Shown: positions 8,535 to 17,626, numbered from the stretch's first letter. The stretch is 64,000 nucleotides of DNA from Acidimicrobiales bacterium (GCA_041394185.1 JAWKIQ010000002.1:1-64000); one strand, 5' to 3'. Made by a program: numbers and translations. The notes: a model not told the origin generated them from the sequence alone.

Positions 8535-9161
8535 TCAGGAGGCGTTGATGACCTGGGTCAACGCACAGAACAGTTCGTCGTAAGTCTCGAACGCGGCCAG
8601 ATCGCTGCGCTGAGCGACGATCGCCGGAGGCGACCGAAACAGGAAGCCGGCGTCCGCGGCGTCGATCATGTTCAGGTCGTTGAACGAATCGCCCGCGGCG
8701 ACGACCCGGTAGTTCATCGCCTGAAACCCATGCACGGCCGCCATCTTCTGGTTCTCGATGCGAGGCACGAAGCCGACGATCCGGTCGTCGACGACCTGCA
8801 GTCGATGGCACAAGATGGTGGGGAAACCCAGCTTGGCCATCAGCGGGCCGATGAACTCCTCGAAGGTGTCCGACAACAAGACGACCTGGGTAACCGACCG
8901 AAGCCGATCGAGGAAGTCCTTGGCCCCATCGAGTGGTTCGAGTTGGGCGATCACGCCCTGAATATCGGACAGGCCCAGCCCCAGACCCGCGAGGGTGTCA
9001 ATACGACCCTGCATGAGCTTGGCGTAGTCGGGCTCGTCCTTGGTGGTGCGCCTCAGTTCGTCGGCCCCAAACCGGTCGGCGACGGCGATCCAGATCTCGG
9101 GAGTCAAGACGCCTTCGACGTCGAGGACGACAACAAACTGTGGTGCGGGCTCGGCGGGCAC
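8535..9161 (-). CDS. thrH: ThrH-type phosphoserine phosphatase/homoserine phosphotransferase
   Basis: A 208-residue HAD-superfamily enzyme. Motif I is DVEG (Asp14, with Glu16 in place of the usual second Asp), followed by LTPEIWIA, the hallmark of the ThrH subgroup. Motif II is LLSDTF (Ser97), motif III Lys139 and motif IV GDSFND (157-162). ThrH dephosphorylates L-phosphoserine and can transfer the phosphate to homoserine, linking serine and threonine biosynthesis. The GTG start at 9161 has TACAGT exactly 6 nt upstream. Full length compared with family members of about 205 residues. Confidence 0.9.
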   Translation of the reverse strand: MPAEPAPQFVVVLDVEGVLTPEIWIAVADRFGADELRRTTKDEPDYAKLMQGRIDTLAGLGLGLSDIQGVIAQLEPLDGAKDFLDRLRSVTQVVLLSDTFEEFIGPLMAKLGFPTILCHRLQVVDDRIVGFVPRIENQKMAAVHGFQAMNYRVVAAGDSFNDLNMIDAADAGFLFRSPPAIVAQRSDLAAFETYDELFCALTQVINAS

Positions 9162-9167
9162 CGTGCG

Positions 9168-9173
9168 ACTGTA
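9168..9173 (-). promoter_or_regulatory. -10 hexamer TACAGT, leaderless start for thrH
   Basis: On the minus strand TACAGT, 6 nt (CGCACG), then GTG at 9161. It lies in the 27-bp gap after the PhoH gene stop, so thrH probably has its own promoter. Confidence 0.5.
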
Positions 9174-9188
9174 GCCGAGCGCTCGACC

Positions 9189-10490
9189 TCAGCCGACCCT
9201 GCCATCGAGCAAACCAGCAACCAGCGAGGCAATGCGGCTGCGCTCGGAGCGCTGAAGTGTGATGTGGCCGAACAACGGGTCGCCCTTGAGGTGGTCGATG
9301 ACCGTGGCAATGCCATCGAAGCGGCCGACGCGCAGGTTGTCGCGTTGAGCGACATCGTGGGTTAGCACCACCTTCGAGCCCCGACCCAACCTGGTCAGCG
9401 CTGTCAACAAGACGTTGCGTTCGAGGTTCTGGGCCTCGTCGATGATGACGAACGCATCGCTCAACGAGCGGCCCCGGATGTGGGTCAACGGTTGCACTTC
9501 CAGCAACCGGCGACCCAACACCTCGTCGATGACGGCGTGGCCGACGATCGACTCGAGTGCGTCGTATACCGCTGCCGCCCAGGGAGACATCTTGTCGGCC
9601 TCACTGCCGGGCAAGTAGCCCAGCTCCTGGCCACCCACGGCGAACAGCGGGCGAAACACGATGACCCGTTGTTGCAGGTTGCGCTCAACCACAGCCTCGA
9701 GCGCAGCCGCCAAGGCCAACACACTCTTCCCCGTGCCGGCGCGACCACCCAAGCTGACGATGCCCACCTCCTGGTCGAGCAGAAGGTCCATGGCCAGATG
9801 CTGCTGGCTCGATCGGGGATGCATGCCGAACAGCTCGTGCGAAGGACGAACCAGGTGCACCCGCTTGTCGTCGCGCACCCGGCCCAACGCCGACTGCGAG
9901 CCGTTGGCCAGCACCAATCCAGCGTTGCACGGAAGATCACGGGCCTGGTCGAGGTCGACCGAGCCGACGTCGTACAACTCGTCGATCGTGTCCGAATCGA
10001 CTACGAGGTCGACATAGCCGGTCCAGTGGTCGTCGTCGACCTCGGCCTCGCGGTATTCCACCGCCTCGATTCCCACAACCCCAGCCTTCAGCCGCAGGGG
10101 CAGATCCTTCGACACCAACACCACCGACTCGCCATCCACCCGCGACAGGTGGTTCGCGACCGACAGGATTCGGTGGTCGTTGCTGTCGACGCGAAACGCT
10201 GCAGGCAGGGCGCCAGTGTCGGTGTGGTTCAACTCGACTCTCAGCGTTCCGCCCTGTTCGTTCACCGGAAGGTGCTCGAGCAGCGAACCGTGTTCGACCC
10301 GCAACTCCTCTAGTGCTCGAAGGGTTCGTCTGGCCGCCCATCCCAGGTCGGGGTGGTGGCGCTTGCCCTCCAACTCGGTCAGCACCACCAGCGGCAACAC
10401 CACATGGTGCTCGGCAAACCGCTGAAGGGCCGTGGGGTCGGCGAGCAGAACAGAAGTGTCGAGCACGTAGGTGCGCCTGGATTGGGTCAT
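9189..10490 (-). CDS. PIN domain-PhoH ATPase (PhoH2/YlaK type)
   Basis: A 433-residue fusion. An N-terminal PIN ribonuclease domain covers about 1-150 (YVLDTSVLLADP with metal-binding Asp11, VLTELEGK, and SNDHRIL plus VVLVSKD for the later acids). A C-terminal PhoH P-loop ATPase follows (Walker A GGRAGTGKS, Walker B VIIDEAQN, LTHDVAQRDN). PhoH2 proteins of mycobacteria are sequence-specific ATP-dependent RNA unwinding ribonucleases. ATG 10490 is chosen because the PIN strand starts directly after it; a start at 10526 would add 12 residues without domain value. It lies 27 bp upstream of thrH on the same strand. Confidence 0.9.
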   Translation of the reverse strand: MTQSRRTYVLDTSVLLADPTALQRFAEHHVVLPLVVLTELEGKRHHPDLGWAARRTLRALEELRVEHGSLLEHLPVNEQGGTLRVELNHTDTGALPAAFRVDSNDHRILSVANHLSRVDGESVVLVSKDLPLRLKAGVVGIEAVEYREAEVDDDHWTGYVDLVVDSDTIDELYDVGSVDLDQARDLPCNAGLVLANGSQSALGRVRDDKRVHLVRPSHELFGMHPRSSQQHLAMDLLLDQEVGIVSLGGRAGTGKSVLALAAALEAVVERNLQQRVIVFRPLFAVGGQELGYLPGSEADKMSPWAAAVYDALESIVGHAVIDEVLGRRLLEVQPLTHIRGRSLSDAFVIIDEAQNLERNVLLTALTRLGRGSKVVLTHDVAQRDNLRVGRFDGIATVIDHLKGDPLFGHITLQRSERSRIASLVAGLLDGRVG

Positions 10491-10591
10491 CGGGCAGAGG
10501 GCTCCGTCGATCTGGGCTGTGTGCACAAGTCGAACAGACTTGGGTGAACGTACGGCGTCGTCTGCGTGACTTGTGGGTTAGGGGCAGATGA

Positions 10592-11626
10592 TCACCAGCC
10601 CTCCCAGCCACACTCATGATCCCATTCGTCCTCGAAGCCCCACTCGTCCTCGAAGCCCCACTCGTCCTCGAAGCCCCACTCGTCCTCGAAGCCCCACTCG
10701 TCCTCGAAGCCCCACTCGTCCTCGAAGCCCCACTCGTCCTCGTCACCCCAGTCATCCTCGTAGTCCCAGTCGTCCTCATGACCCCACTCGTCCGAGCCTG
10801 AATCGGGCGCGTCGATCGGCTGGGCCTGCCCGTCGTTCACGAAGTCGGCGAACGCGGCCACCTCGGTGTAGACACCCGGGCTGGCGCCGCCGCATTCCTC
10901 TCCCCAGCTGACGATGCCTACCAGCCGTGGCCCGTCGTCGGTCTGAACGACCAGAGGACCTCCGGAGTCGCCATAACACGAGTCGGCACCAGTACCTCCG
11001 GCGCACACCTCGAGTGCACCCTCAGCACCGACCTGTCGCTCACAGACCGCATCTGGGACGATCGGTATCTCTGCGCCCCGCAAGACCGACGGCTCGGCCT
11101 CGTCCCACTCCGACGTCGCTCCCCAGCCGCTCACGTAGGCGGTGGATGCTCGGGCCAGATCCGCGCCGTCGCCCAGCTCGATCGCTGCCACAGAATTGCC
11201 GAACCGCAGATCGGTGCCCAAGGTCAACACGGCTATATCGCCCAGTTCGGTGCGTTGGGAGTCGGGATGAGCTGCAATCGCCGACACCGGAACCCGCTGC
11301 CCATCGCGGCCCTCGACACGGTCGACACCAGCTACGACGGTGAGGTCACCGGCGGTGAGGCCCTCGACACAATGGGCTGCGGTCACGATCTTGTCGGCGG
11401 CAACGATCGAACCGCCGCAGAAGTGGCCCTCGTCATCTTGCAGCGACACCTGCCAGGGCACGCTGTCGATGGAAATCTCCTGCCCCTGCACGATCGCGCC
11501 AGCGGGCTCGGCCCAGGCTCGAACGAACCCGGGCCCGGCGAGGGCCAGCATCAATATGGCCAAGAAGCCGGCGCTGACCGATTGGCGATGGCATCGCATC
11601 TGCCTGGTATGGATGGTCTTCGACAT
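10592..11626 (-). CDS. Secreted trypsin-like serine protease (S1 family) with acidic-tryptophan hexad-repeat tail
   Basis: A 344-residue precursor starting at ATG 11626 with a strong AAGGAGAG Shine-Dalgarno. A signal peptide (about 1-43) precedes IVQGQE, an atypical activation-site sequence compared with the usual IVGG. The triad is complete: His85 (TAAHC), Asp130 (GDIAVL) and Ser221 (GDSGGPL). Asp215, six residues before the serine, predicts trypsin-like cleavage after Arg/Lys. Cysteine pairs are those of S1 proteases. Residues 279-338 are ten tandem hexads of type D-[DE]-W-x-x-E, six of them identical DEWGFE, ending CGWEGW. The tail is outside the fold and may bind a cation, the cell wall or a partner. 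The gene follows the histidine kinase by 82 bp. Confidence 0.9.
   Translation of the reverse strand: MSKTIHTRQMRCHRQSVSAGFLAILMLALAGPGFVRAWAEPAGAIVQGQEISIDSVPWQVSLQDDEGHFCGGSIVAADKIVTAAHCVEGLTAGDLTVVAGVDRVEGRDGQRVPVSAIAAHPDSQRTELGDIAVLTLGTDLRFGNSVAAIELGDGADLARASTAYVSGWGATSEWDEAEPSVLRGAEIPIVPDAVCERQVGAEGALEVCAGGTGADSCYGDSGGPLVVQTDDGPRLVGIVSWGEECGGASPGVYTEVAAFADFVNDGQAQPIDAPDSGSDEWGHEDDWDYEDDWGDEDEWGFEDEWGFEDEWGFEDEWGFEDEWGFEDEWGFEDEWDHECGWEGW
10631..10738 (-). repeat. Six tandem 18-bp coding repeats (DEWGFE hexads)
   Basis: Six consecutive 18-bp units encode DEWGFE within the protease tail; degenerate hexads continue on both sides (10613-10630 and 10739-10792). The units are near-identical at DNA level, indicating recent expansion by slippage or unequal recombination. 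Copy number probably varies between strains. Confidence 0.9.
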
Positions 11627-11708
11627 TTCTTCTCTCCTTCGAGTTGAACGGAGAGACGAGTGTCGATGAGCGATCTGGACTGATGCTGAACGAACCTGAA
11701 CGTGCCGT

Positions 11709-13073
11709 TCAGCCAGCCGTCGGCAGTTCGATCACAAACCGGGCGCCGCCAAGACTCGACTCGTCGACCCACACGGCGCCTCCGTGGGCCTCGACCAGTT
11801 CGCGTACCAACGCCAAGCCAAGCCCAGCCCCTCCGGCTTCTCGAGACCTGGCCTCGTCGAGCCGAACGAATCTCTCGAAGACGGCTTGCCGCTGTGCAAC
11901 GGGCACACCCGGACCATCGTCTTCGACGACCAGCCGTACGACCCCGTCGGCCTCGGCGAGCGAGCACGAGATGGCGGCGTCGTGGTGGCGCACAGCGTTC
12001 GCCAACAGGTTCTCGACACAGCGCAGAAGCTGATCTCTTTCGCCGCGAACGATGGCCGGCGCGACCGACCCGACATCGACCATGACCCCCCGGGTCGACA
12101 CAGCCGCCGCGGCGTCGAAGACGACGTCGTCGAGATCGACCACCGGCGACGACGGCCGGTCGGCTGGGACGGCGTCGAGCCGCGCCAGCGCCAATAGGTC
12201 GTCGACCATGCGCCTCATTCGGTCGGTCTCGTTTGTCAGCACTGCTGCTGTGGCTTGCCAGTCGGCCACGCCCAGGTGGGCATTGTCGACGTCGAGTTGG
12301 GCAGCCATGACCGACAGCGGGCTGCGCAGTTCGTGGGCGACATCGGCAGAGAACCGACGCTCCCGCTGGCGCGCGGCGCTCAGTCGGTCGAGCATCGAGT
12401 TCATCGTGCGACCCAGGCGAGCGACCTCGTCGCGCGTCTCGGGAACCGCCACGCGGCGGTCGAGGTCAGACTCTGCGATATCGGCGACCTGCGACCGCAT
12501 GCGCTCGACCGGTTTCAAGGCTCGCCCAGCCAACACCCATGCCAGGAGCCCCGCAAGGCCTGACAGCACCGGAACGGACCCGAAAGCCAGACGATCGACC
12601 CGCGACGTCGTGCGGTCGAGGCCGTCGAGTGTTCTCGCCACGACAACCAGTTCGTCTCCGGTCTGGAGATCTGCGGCGACCAGACGCATGTTGTCTGCGC
12701 CGACGACCAGCGACAAAGAGTCGAGGCTGGCGTCTACGGGCTCCCCGACAAGAATCGCTCCGGTCGGATCCGACAGGGCGTCGAGGATCTCGTTCGGGTC
12801 GGGTGAAACATCGTTGTGGATCTCCAGGACCGGGGCGTCACCGAACTCGATAACCCCCACGAAGGTCTCCTCGTCGCCCGGGAACGATGCGTTGGACAAC
12901 TCGTCGGACAGGTCGATGCCGTCGGCGACGTCGAAGGCCCGGTTGAAGATCGTGGTATCCACCTCGTCGAGCAAGCTGTCGGACAAAACCCACCCCAGGG
13001 CGTAAGCGGCCAGCGCCAAGACTGGTGCAGTGACGAGGACCGCGACCAGCGTCAGGCGGATCCTCACGGACAC
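11709..13073 (-). CDS. Membrane sensor histidine kinase (OmpR-type partner)
   Basis: A 454-residue protein starting at GTG 13073, one base after the response regulator stop, so translation is probably coupled. Two membrane helices (about 8-30 and 165-184) flank an extracytoplasmic sensor of about 130 residues. HAMP (about 185-235), HisKA with phospho-acceptor His247 (SADVAHELRSPLS) and a HATPase domain follow (N-box ENLLANAVRHH, G1 DDGPGV, G2 GAGLGLALV). The protein ends at a normal length. The signal is unknown. A longer ORF upstream overlaps the regulator gene and is not needed. Confidence 0.92.
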   Translation of the reverse strand: MSVRIRLTLVAVLVTAPVLALAAYALGWVLSDSLLDEVDTTIFNRAFDVADGIDLSDELSNASFPGDEETFVGVIEFGDAPVLEIHNDVSPDPNEILDALSDPTGAILVGEPVDASLDSLSLVVGADNMRLVAADLQTGDELVVVARTLDGLDRTTSRVDRLAFGSVPVLSGLAGLLAWVLAGRALKPVERMRSQVADIAESDLDRRVAVPETRDEVARLGRTMNSMLDRLSAARQRERRFSADVAHELRSPLSVMAAQLDVDNAHLGVADWQATAAVLTNETDRMRRMVDDLLALARLDAVPADRPSSPVVDLDDVVFDAAAAVSTRGVMVDVGSVAPAIVRGERDQLLRCVENLLANAVRHHDAAISCSLAEADGVVRLVVEDDGPGVPVAQRQAVFERFVRLDEARSREAGGAGLGLALVRELVEAHGGAVWVDESSLGGARFVIELPTAG

Positions 13074-13074
13074 T

Positions 13075-13767
13075 TCAGCCCCGACCTCTGGAATCATCGC
13101 AGAGGCGATAGCCGACTCCACGAACCGTCTCGAGCGACGACCGGTCGAATGCGGTGTCGATCGCCGCGCGAATTCGCGAGACATACACCTCGACGATGTT
13201 CGGATCGCCCGCGAACTCGGGCCCCCACACCTGATCGACGATCTGGGACTTCGGCACGACCAGGTCTCGTTGCCACATCAGATACTCGAGCACAGCCATC
13301 GCCCTCGGCGACAACTCGATCTCGGTATCACCCCTGAACACCCGCCTGGCACCGCAATGGAATCGAAGGTCGCCGACCTCTAGTACATCGCCAGCCGAAG
13401 CAACGATTGCAGAACGACGAATCAAGGCCCTGACCCTGGAAAGCAGAATCGGATAGCGAAACGGCTTCTTCACGTAGTCGTCGGCGCCGCTCTCGAGGCC
13501 TTCCAGTTCGTCGTACTCGCCGTCCTTGGCGGTGAGCATCAAGATCGGCGTGTGAACGCCCTGTCGTCGCAGGGTCGAGCAGACCTCGTAGCCACTCATG
13601 GCCGGCAGCATCAGGTCGAGCACGATCACCGCGTAGTCGTTCGTAAGCGCCAGCTCGAGGCCACTTGGACCGTCGAATGCCAGGTCGACGACGAAACCAT
13701 CGGCGTTGAAGCCGCGGCGAAGTGCCTCTGCGATACCGGATTCGTCCTCGACCACCAGCAGCCGCAT
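13075..13767 (-). CDS. OmpR/PhoB-family response regulator
   Basis: A 230-residue regulator. The receiver domain has the acidic pocket (VVEDE), phospho-acceptor Asp51 (VLDLMLP), Thr in MLTAKD and Lys in VKKPF. A winged-helix DNA-binding domain follows (SPRAMAVLEYLM, VEVYVSRIRAAID, ETVRGVGYRL). It is paired with the downstream histidine kinase. The 16-bp distance from the LLM monooxygenase stop on the same strand means it may be co-transcribed with the ABC/LLM genes. Targets may include the protease gene that follows the kinase, but no operator was identified. Confidence 0.93.
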   Translation of the reverse strand: MRLLVVEDESGIAEALRRGFNADGFVVDLAFDGPSGLELALTNDYAVIVLDLMLPAMSGYEVCSTLRRQGVHTPILMLTAKDGEYDELEGLESGADDYVKKPFRYPILLSRVRALIRRSAIVASAGDVLEVGDLRFHCGARRVFRGDTEIELSPRAMAVLEYLMWQRDLVVPKSQIVDQVWGPEFAGDPNIVEVYVSRIRAAIDTAFDRSSLETVRGVGYRLCDDSRGRG

Positions 13768-13783
13768 CGTCAGATCCTACGGA

Positions 13784-14806
13784 TCATGGGCGAGACAACG
13801 CCGGAAGCACTTCGGTGGCCATCAACTCCATCTGTTCGGCGAGGATGTGTGGCGGCACCCCGCCGCCGTCGAACAAGAAGATGTGCCTGCTGAGGCCCAG
13901 CTCGTCGTCGATGCCGCGGATGCGTTCCGCGACCTCGGCCGGGCTGCCACAGATGGCTGGGCCTTCGATGAGATCGTCGAAGCCGGTGGGGCGACCAAAC
14001 GAACGCCGCAGCGACAGCGCGAAATCGCGATAGTTCTCGAGGTACGGACGCCAGCGTTTGCGGGCCAGCTGGCTGGTCTGGGCGACGTGCACATAGCTCG
14101 GAAACCCGACCTCGGCAGGCCCGCTGTGTCGAGCCTCGACGCGCTTTTGCCGGTAACGCTCGACGATTTCGACATAGTCGGACGGCCAACGAAACAAGCT
14201 GGGCAGGAACAGGGGCAGATCGAGCGAGGCCGCCAGATCGGCCGAGGTGTTGGACAATCCGCCACCGATCCAGATCATGTCGTGGGGTTCTTGAACCGGT
14301 CGAGGTTCCAGACGAACCGCGTCGAGCGGGGTGCGGTAGTTGCCGGCCCATGTCACCTGGTCCTCGGTGAACAGTCGCAGCAGCAGGCGCAGGTACTCCT
14401 CGAAGCGTGGCCTCAGAGCGTCGAAATCGGAGATGCCGAAGGCGTGCGCCGTGCGCTCAGACACACCGCGGGCGAACGTGACCTCGGCCCTGCCGGCCGA
14501 CAAGACGTCGAGGGTTGCCAGCTGCTCGGCCCGGCGGACCGGATCGGAGTTGGCCAGCAGGGTCACCGAAGTGCCCAACCTGATGTGGCTGGTGACAGAC
14601 GCCGCTGCGGCCAGCACCATCTCGGGCGAGGACAAGATGTAATCGGCGAAATGGTGCTCGCCTACGCCGAAGAAGAAGAAGCCCGCCTGCTCGGCGGCTG
14701 CCGCGGCGTCGACCACGCCGCGCAGGCGTTCGACCTGGGTTGGCTTGTGCCCACCGACCGGATCCGCGAGCAGATCTGCAAACGACAAGACGCCGTATTC
14801 GGTCAC
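13784..14806 (-). CDS. LLM-class (luciferase-like) flavin-dependent monooxygenase
   Basis: A 340-residue F420/FMN-dependent TIM-barrel monooxygenase. Typical elements are YGVLSFADL at the N-terminus, FFGVGEHHF, RLGTSVTLL, DVLSAGRAEVTFARG and MIWIGGGLS. GTG 14806 is chosen: it lies just after the upstream stop (14821), has a GAGG ribosome site and begins where homologues begin; a start at 14836 would overlap the upstream gene. It sits directly downstream of an NMT1/SsuA-type ABC importer, as SsuD sits with SsuABC, so it probably oxidises the imported compound. Substrate (sulfonate, nitrogen or thiamine-type precursor) is not determinable. Confidence 0.85.
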   Translation of the reverse strand: MTEYGVLSFADLLADPVGGHKPTQVERLRGVVDAAAAAEQAGFFFFGVGEHHFADYILSSPEMVLAAAASVTSHIRLGTSVTLLANSDPVRRAEQLATLDVLSAGRAEVTFARGVSERTAHAFGISDFDALRPRFEEYLRLLLRLFTEDQVTWAGNYRTPLDAVRLEPRPVQEPHDMIWIGGGLSNTSADLAASLDLPLFLPSLFRWPSDYVEIVERYRQKRVEARHSGPAEVGFPSYVHVAQTSQLARKRWRPYLENYRDFALSLRRSFGRPTGFDDLIEGPAICGSPAEVAERIRGIDDELGLSRHIFLFDGGGVPPHILAEQMELMATEVLPALSRP

Positions 14807-14820
14807 TCCAGCCTCGGCTC

Positions 14821-15957
14821 TCAGAGGTTCTCCCACTCGACGACCTCGGTGCCGTCATAGACACCCTCGGCCAGACCCACGGCGATCATCGACTGCCAGT
14901 CGGGCACTTCGTCGAACACACCGACCTCGGTCAACAACTCGATCTCGGCCCCAAGGCGTTCGGTGTCGAGCAGGCCTGGACCTTGTCCGGCAGGTGTCGT
15001 AGCGAGCACCAGGTCGCTCTCGGTGATCCAGCGGAACCCCTCGCCCTCGGTCGAGAAGAAGAACGGGTTACCGGCCGCATCGATTCGCTCGAAAGCAAAG
15101 CCGACCGCCATCTCGGGGTTGTCGACAGCGAAGGCGAACCCCTTGAAAGCGGCACGCAGAAAGTCTTCCACCGCTGTGGGGTGTGAGTTCAAGAACTCGG
15201 AGCTGGTGAAGAACACGGCAAAGGAGGCAGGCACATCAAAATCGAGCGGGTCGAATACCCGGTACTCGACCCCGGCCGCGTCCAGTTGCGCAGGCTCGTT
15301 GCTCTTGTAGACCGGCAACGCGTCGATTCCGAGCGCCAGATGGGCAACCGGGTCGAAACCGTCGAGCAGGGGCTCAGACAGGCTCGAACGTTCGACCCCG
15401 GCAATTCCGAGCATCGCCTGGAGCGAATACGGCAGATCGCCCTTGATGCCAACCGTTGCGCCCTGCAGGTCCGCGAGTTCGACGATGTCGCTGTCGGCCG
15501 GAACCACGAGCTCTTCGATGGCGGTCTTGCCATATTGGGCTATGGCCACCAGGTCGGCGCCGCCCTGAACGTTGGTGTTGACCAGCTCACCGAACGAGCC
15601 GGCCGAACTGAGCTGGGCCCCTCCGGAGGCGACTAGGGCCCCGTTGCCCGGCGCAAACGACGGCTGGATCTCGACGTCGAGGCAGTAGTCGTCGAAATAG
15701 CCCTCGGCATCGGCGACGATGACGTCCAGTATCGAAGCCGCGGCGGCGAAATCGAACGACGACAAGTAGGTGATGGTGCCCGCATCGCGGTTGGCCTGGC
15801 ATCGATCGGCCAGCACCTGTTCTTGGGAACCTGCTGTGGTGTCGGCGACTGTGGTGCTGGCGCTGGTGTCGGACGAATCGTCGCCACACGACACCGCCAC
15901 GACCGCCAGGGCGAGAATGGCCGACGCGATACGGAACCACTGGGTTCGAGAATTCAA
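14821..15957 (-). CDS. ABC transporter substrate-binding lipoprotein (NMT1/THI5/SsuA-like)
   Basis: A 378-residue lipoprotein starting at TTG 15957 with a CGGAGAAG ribosome site 3 nt upstream. An upstream extension exists but crosses into the permease gene. The signal peptide ends in a lipobox (AVVAVSC followed by GDDSSD), then a Ser/Thr-rich linker. The two-lobe periplasmic fold shows SAGSFGELV, DLQGATVGIKGDLP and TSSEFLNSHPTAVEDFLRA, typical of NMT1/THI5-like binding proteins for thiamine precursors, sulfonates, nitrate or related compounds. It is the third gene of the importer operon, 23 bp after the permease. Confidence 0.88.
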   Translation of the reverse strand: MNSRTQWFRIASAILALAVVAVSCGDDSSDTSASTTVADTTAGSQEQVLADRCQANRDAGTITYLSSFDFAAAASILDVIVADAEGYFDDYCLDVEIQPSFAPGNGALVASGGAQLSSAGSFGELVNTNVQGGADLVAIAQYGKTAIEELVVPADSDIVELADLQGATVGIKGDLPYSLQAMLGIAGVERSSLSEPLLDGFDPVAHLALGIDALPVYKSNEPAQLDAAGVEYRVFDPLDFDVPASFAVFFTSSEFLNSHPTAVEDFLRAAFKGFAFAVDNPEMAVGFAFERIDAAGNPFFFSTEGEGFRWITESDLVLATTPAGQGPGLLDTERLGAEIELLTEVGVFDEVPDWQSMIAVGLAEGVYDGTEVVEWENL

Positions 15958-15980
15958 CTGCTTCTCCGTTGGTGGGCTGG

Positions 15981-16817
15981 TCAAAGGGTTGCCTGAGATT
16001 CGTGCCAGCGCAAAAGGCGTCGCTCTAGCGCCATCACCGCCAACGTCAGGGCGATGCCGATGAACGCCAGTGTGAACACGCTGCCCCAAAGCTGGTCGAC
16101 CAGGCTACGGGCCTGAGCGACGCGGGCCTGATAGCCCAAGCCGCGTATCGAACCGCCGTAAAGCTCGCCGACAACAGCGCCGACCAGTGCCAGGCTCACA
16201 CAGATGCGGGCTGCTGCGAACAGCGCGGGCAGGGCGTGCGGCAGCCGAAGGTGCCACAGGATCTCGCGCCGGCTCGCGTTGACCGACCGCATCACCTCGA
16301 GGGTGTCGCGGTCGACGCTGCGCAGACCTGTGTGCGCGTTGGCCACGAAGGGAACGAAGGTGAACAGGGCCGCAACGAGGATCTTGGGCATGGGGCTGAA
16401 ACCGAACCACAGCAGGAACACCGGCGCCAGAACCACGACAGGAGTCGACTGGATGAGCACGATCACCGGCATCGTTGCCCGCTCGGCGAAGCGCGAGTGA
16501 GCCATCAGCGTGGCCACCACCAGGGCGGTTATCAGGGCCAGGAAGTAGCCGATGAGCGCTTCGCGCAATGTCACCCAGCCGTTTGACGCATAGAACGACG
16601 GGAACTCGAAGACATGGTCGAGCACTCGCGACGGTGCTGGAAGTGTCAAAGGCGTGACGTCGGCGGCCCTGACGTAGATCTCCCATCCGCCGAACAACAG
16701 TGCCAACCCCGAAACGGGTGCCAGATAGCGCAACACAGGCGAGCGCGCTTCGCCATTGTCGGGAACCGCTTCTGAGTGACCATCGACTCCCAGATTGGGG
16801 TGCGGCAGAGCGCTCAA
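15981..16817 (-). CDS. ABC transporter permease (SsuC/TauC type)
   Basis: A 278-residue protein with six or so membrane helices. The EAA loop that contacts the ATPase is present as MRSVNASRREILWHLRLPHALPALFAA (about residues 176-202). Other typical segments are LIGYFLALITALVVATLMA, STPVVVLAPVFLLWFGF and SLALVGAVVGELYGG. It overlaps the ATPase stop by 4 bp (ATGA-type at 16814-16817). It forms a homodimeric import channel with the ATPase and the lipoprotein. Confidence 0.9.
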   Translation of the reverse strand: MSALPHPNLGVDGHSEAVPDNGEARSPVLRYLAPVSGLALLFGGWEIYVRAADVTPLTLPAPSRVLDHVFEFPSFYASNGWVTLREALIGYFLALITALVVATLMAHSRFAERATMPVIVLIQSTPVVVLAPVFLLWFGFSPMPKILVAALFTFVPFVANAHTGLRSVDRDTLEVMRSVNASRREILWHLRLPHALPALFAAARICVSLALVGAVVGELYGGSIRGLGYQARVAQARSLVDQLWGSVFTLAFIGIALTLAVMALERRLLRWHESQATL

Positions 16818-17626
16818 CCTGCGGGCCTCCGCTTGTCGGCATCGACCGCCTGGTGCAGTGCGGCGCGCAGCTCGGCGGCCAACGCGTGGAAGTGGCCCGC
16901 ATCTTCGAGGCCATGTTCGCGAGGACGGGCCAGGTCTATGTCGAGCTCGGTAAAGACCCGACCGGGGCGACTGGTGAACACCACGACGCGGTCAGACAAC
17001 AGGATCGCTTCTTCGATCGAGTGGGTCACGAACAACACCGTGGCACGCGTGTCCCGCCACAAGTCAAGGAGCAGGAACCGCATGTCGGAACGGGTTATCT
17101 CGTCAAGCCCGGCGAAAGGTTCATCCATCAACAGGATCGGAGGCCTGAGCGCAAAAGCACGCACCAAGGCGACGCGCTGTTGCATTCCGCCCGACAAGGC
17201 CGCAGGCAACACGTCGGCGAAGGGTGCCAGACCAACCGACTCGAGCAGGTCGTCGATCTCTTCGTCGCCGACCGCTCCCCTGCCCTGACCCTTGTTCAAC
17301 GAACCCAGAAGGGCGACGTTCTCGCGAACGGTGCGCCAAGGCAGCAAGGCCGGGGTTTGGGGCACCAGCCCGAACCTCTTCGAGGCTCGACCGGCGGCCG
17401 GAGATTCGCCGGCCACTTCGATGGACCCGCGATCGGGCTCGAACAAGCCTCCGACGAGCCGCAGGAACGTCGACTTTCCGCATCCGCTGGGCCCGATGAT
17501 GCTGACGAACTGGCCCGCCGCGATTTCGAGATCGAGTGCTGACAGGGCGCGCGTGCGATGGCCGTGTGCCGTGTAGGTCTTGCCCACACCCACTGCCTTC
17601 AAGATCGTGTGCTCGGCGCCGGTCAC
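16814..17626 (-). CDS. ABC transporter ATP-binding protein (SsuB/TauB type)
   Basis: A 270-residue ATPase starting at GTG 17626. Walker A is GPSGCGKST, the Q-loop lies in LVPQTPALLPWRTV, the signature is LSGGMQQR, Walker B is LLMDEPFAGLD and the switch is His in FVTHSIEEA. The C-terminal REHGLED region is like that of nitrate/sulfonate/taurine importers. It is the first gene of the importer operon and is divergent from the globin-coupled receptors, with a 187-bp gap. A longer frame to 17914 has no homology and runs across that gap. Confidence 0.9.
   Translation of the reverse strand: MTGAEHTILKAVGVGKTYTAHGHRTRALSALDLEIAAGQFVSIIGPSGCGKSTFLRLVGGLFEPDRGSIEVAGESPAAGRASKRFGLVPQTPALLPWRTVRENVALLGSLNKGQGRGAVGDEEIDDLLESVGLAPFADVLPAALSGGMQQRVALVRAFALRPPILLMDEPFAGLDEITRSDMRFLLLDLWRDTRATVLFVTHSIEEAILLSDRVVVFTSRPGRVFTELDIDLARPREHGLEDAGHFHALAAELRAALHQAVDADKRRPAG

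Noticed and set aside
10613..10792. Regular short repeats resembling a CRISPR array
   Set aside because: The unit is 18 bp with no spacers, and lies in frame inside the protease gene as amino-acid hexads.
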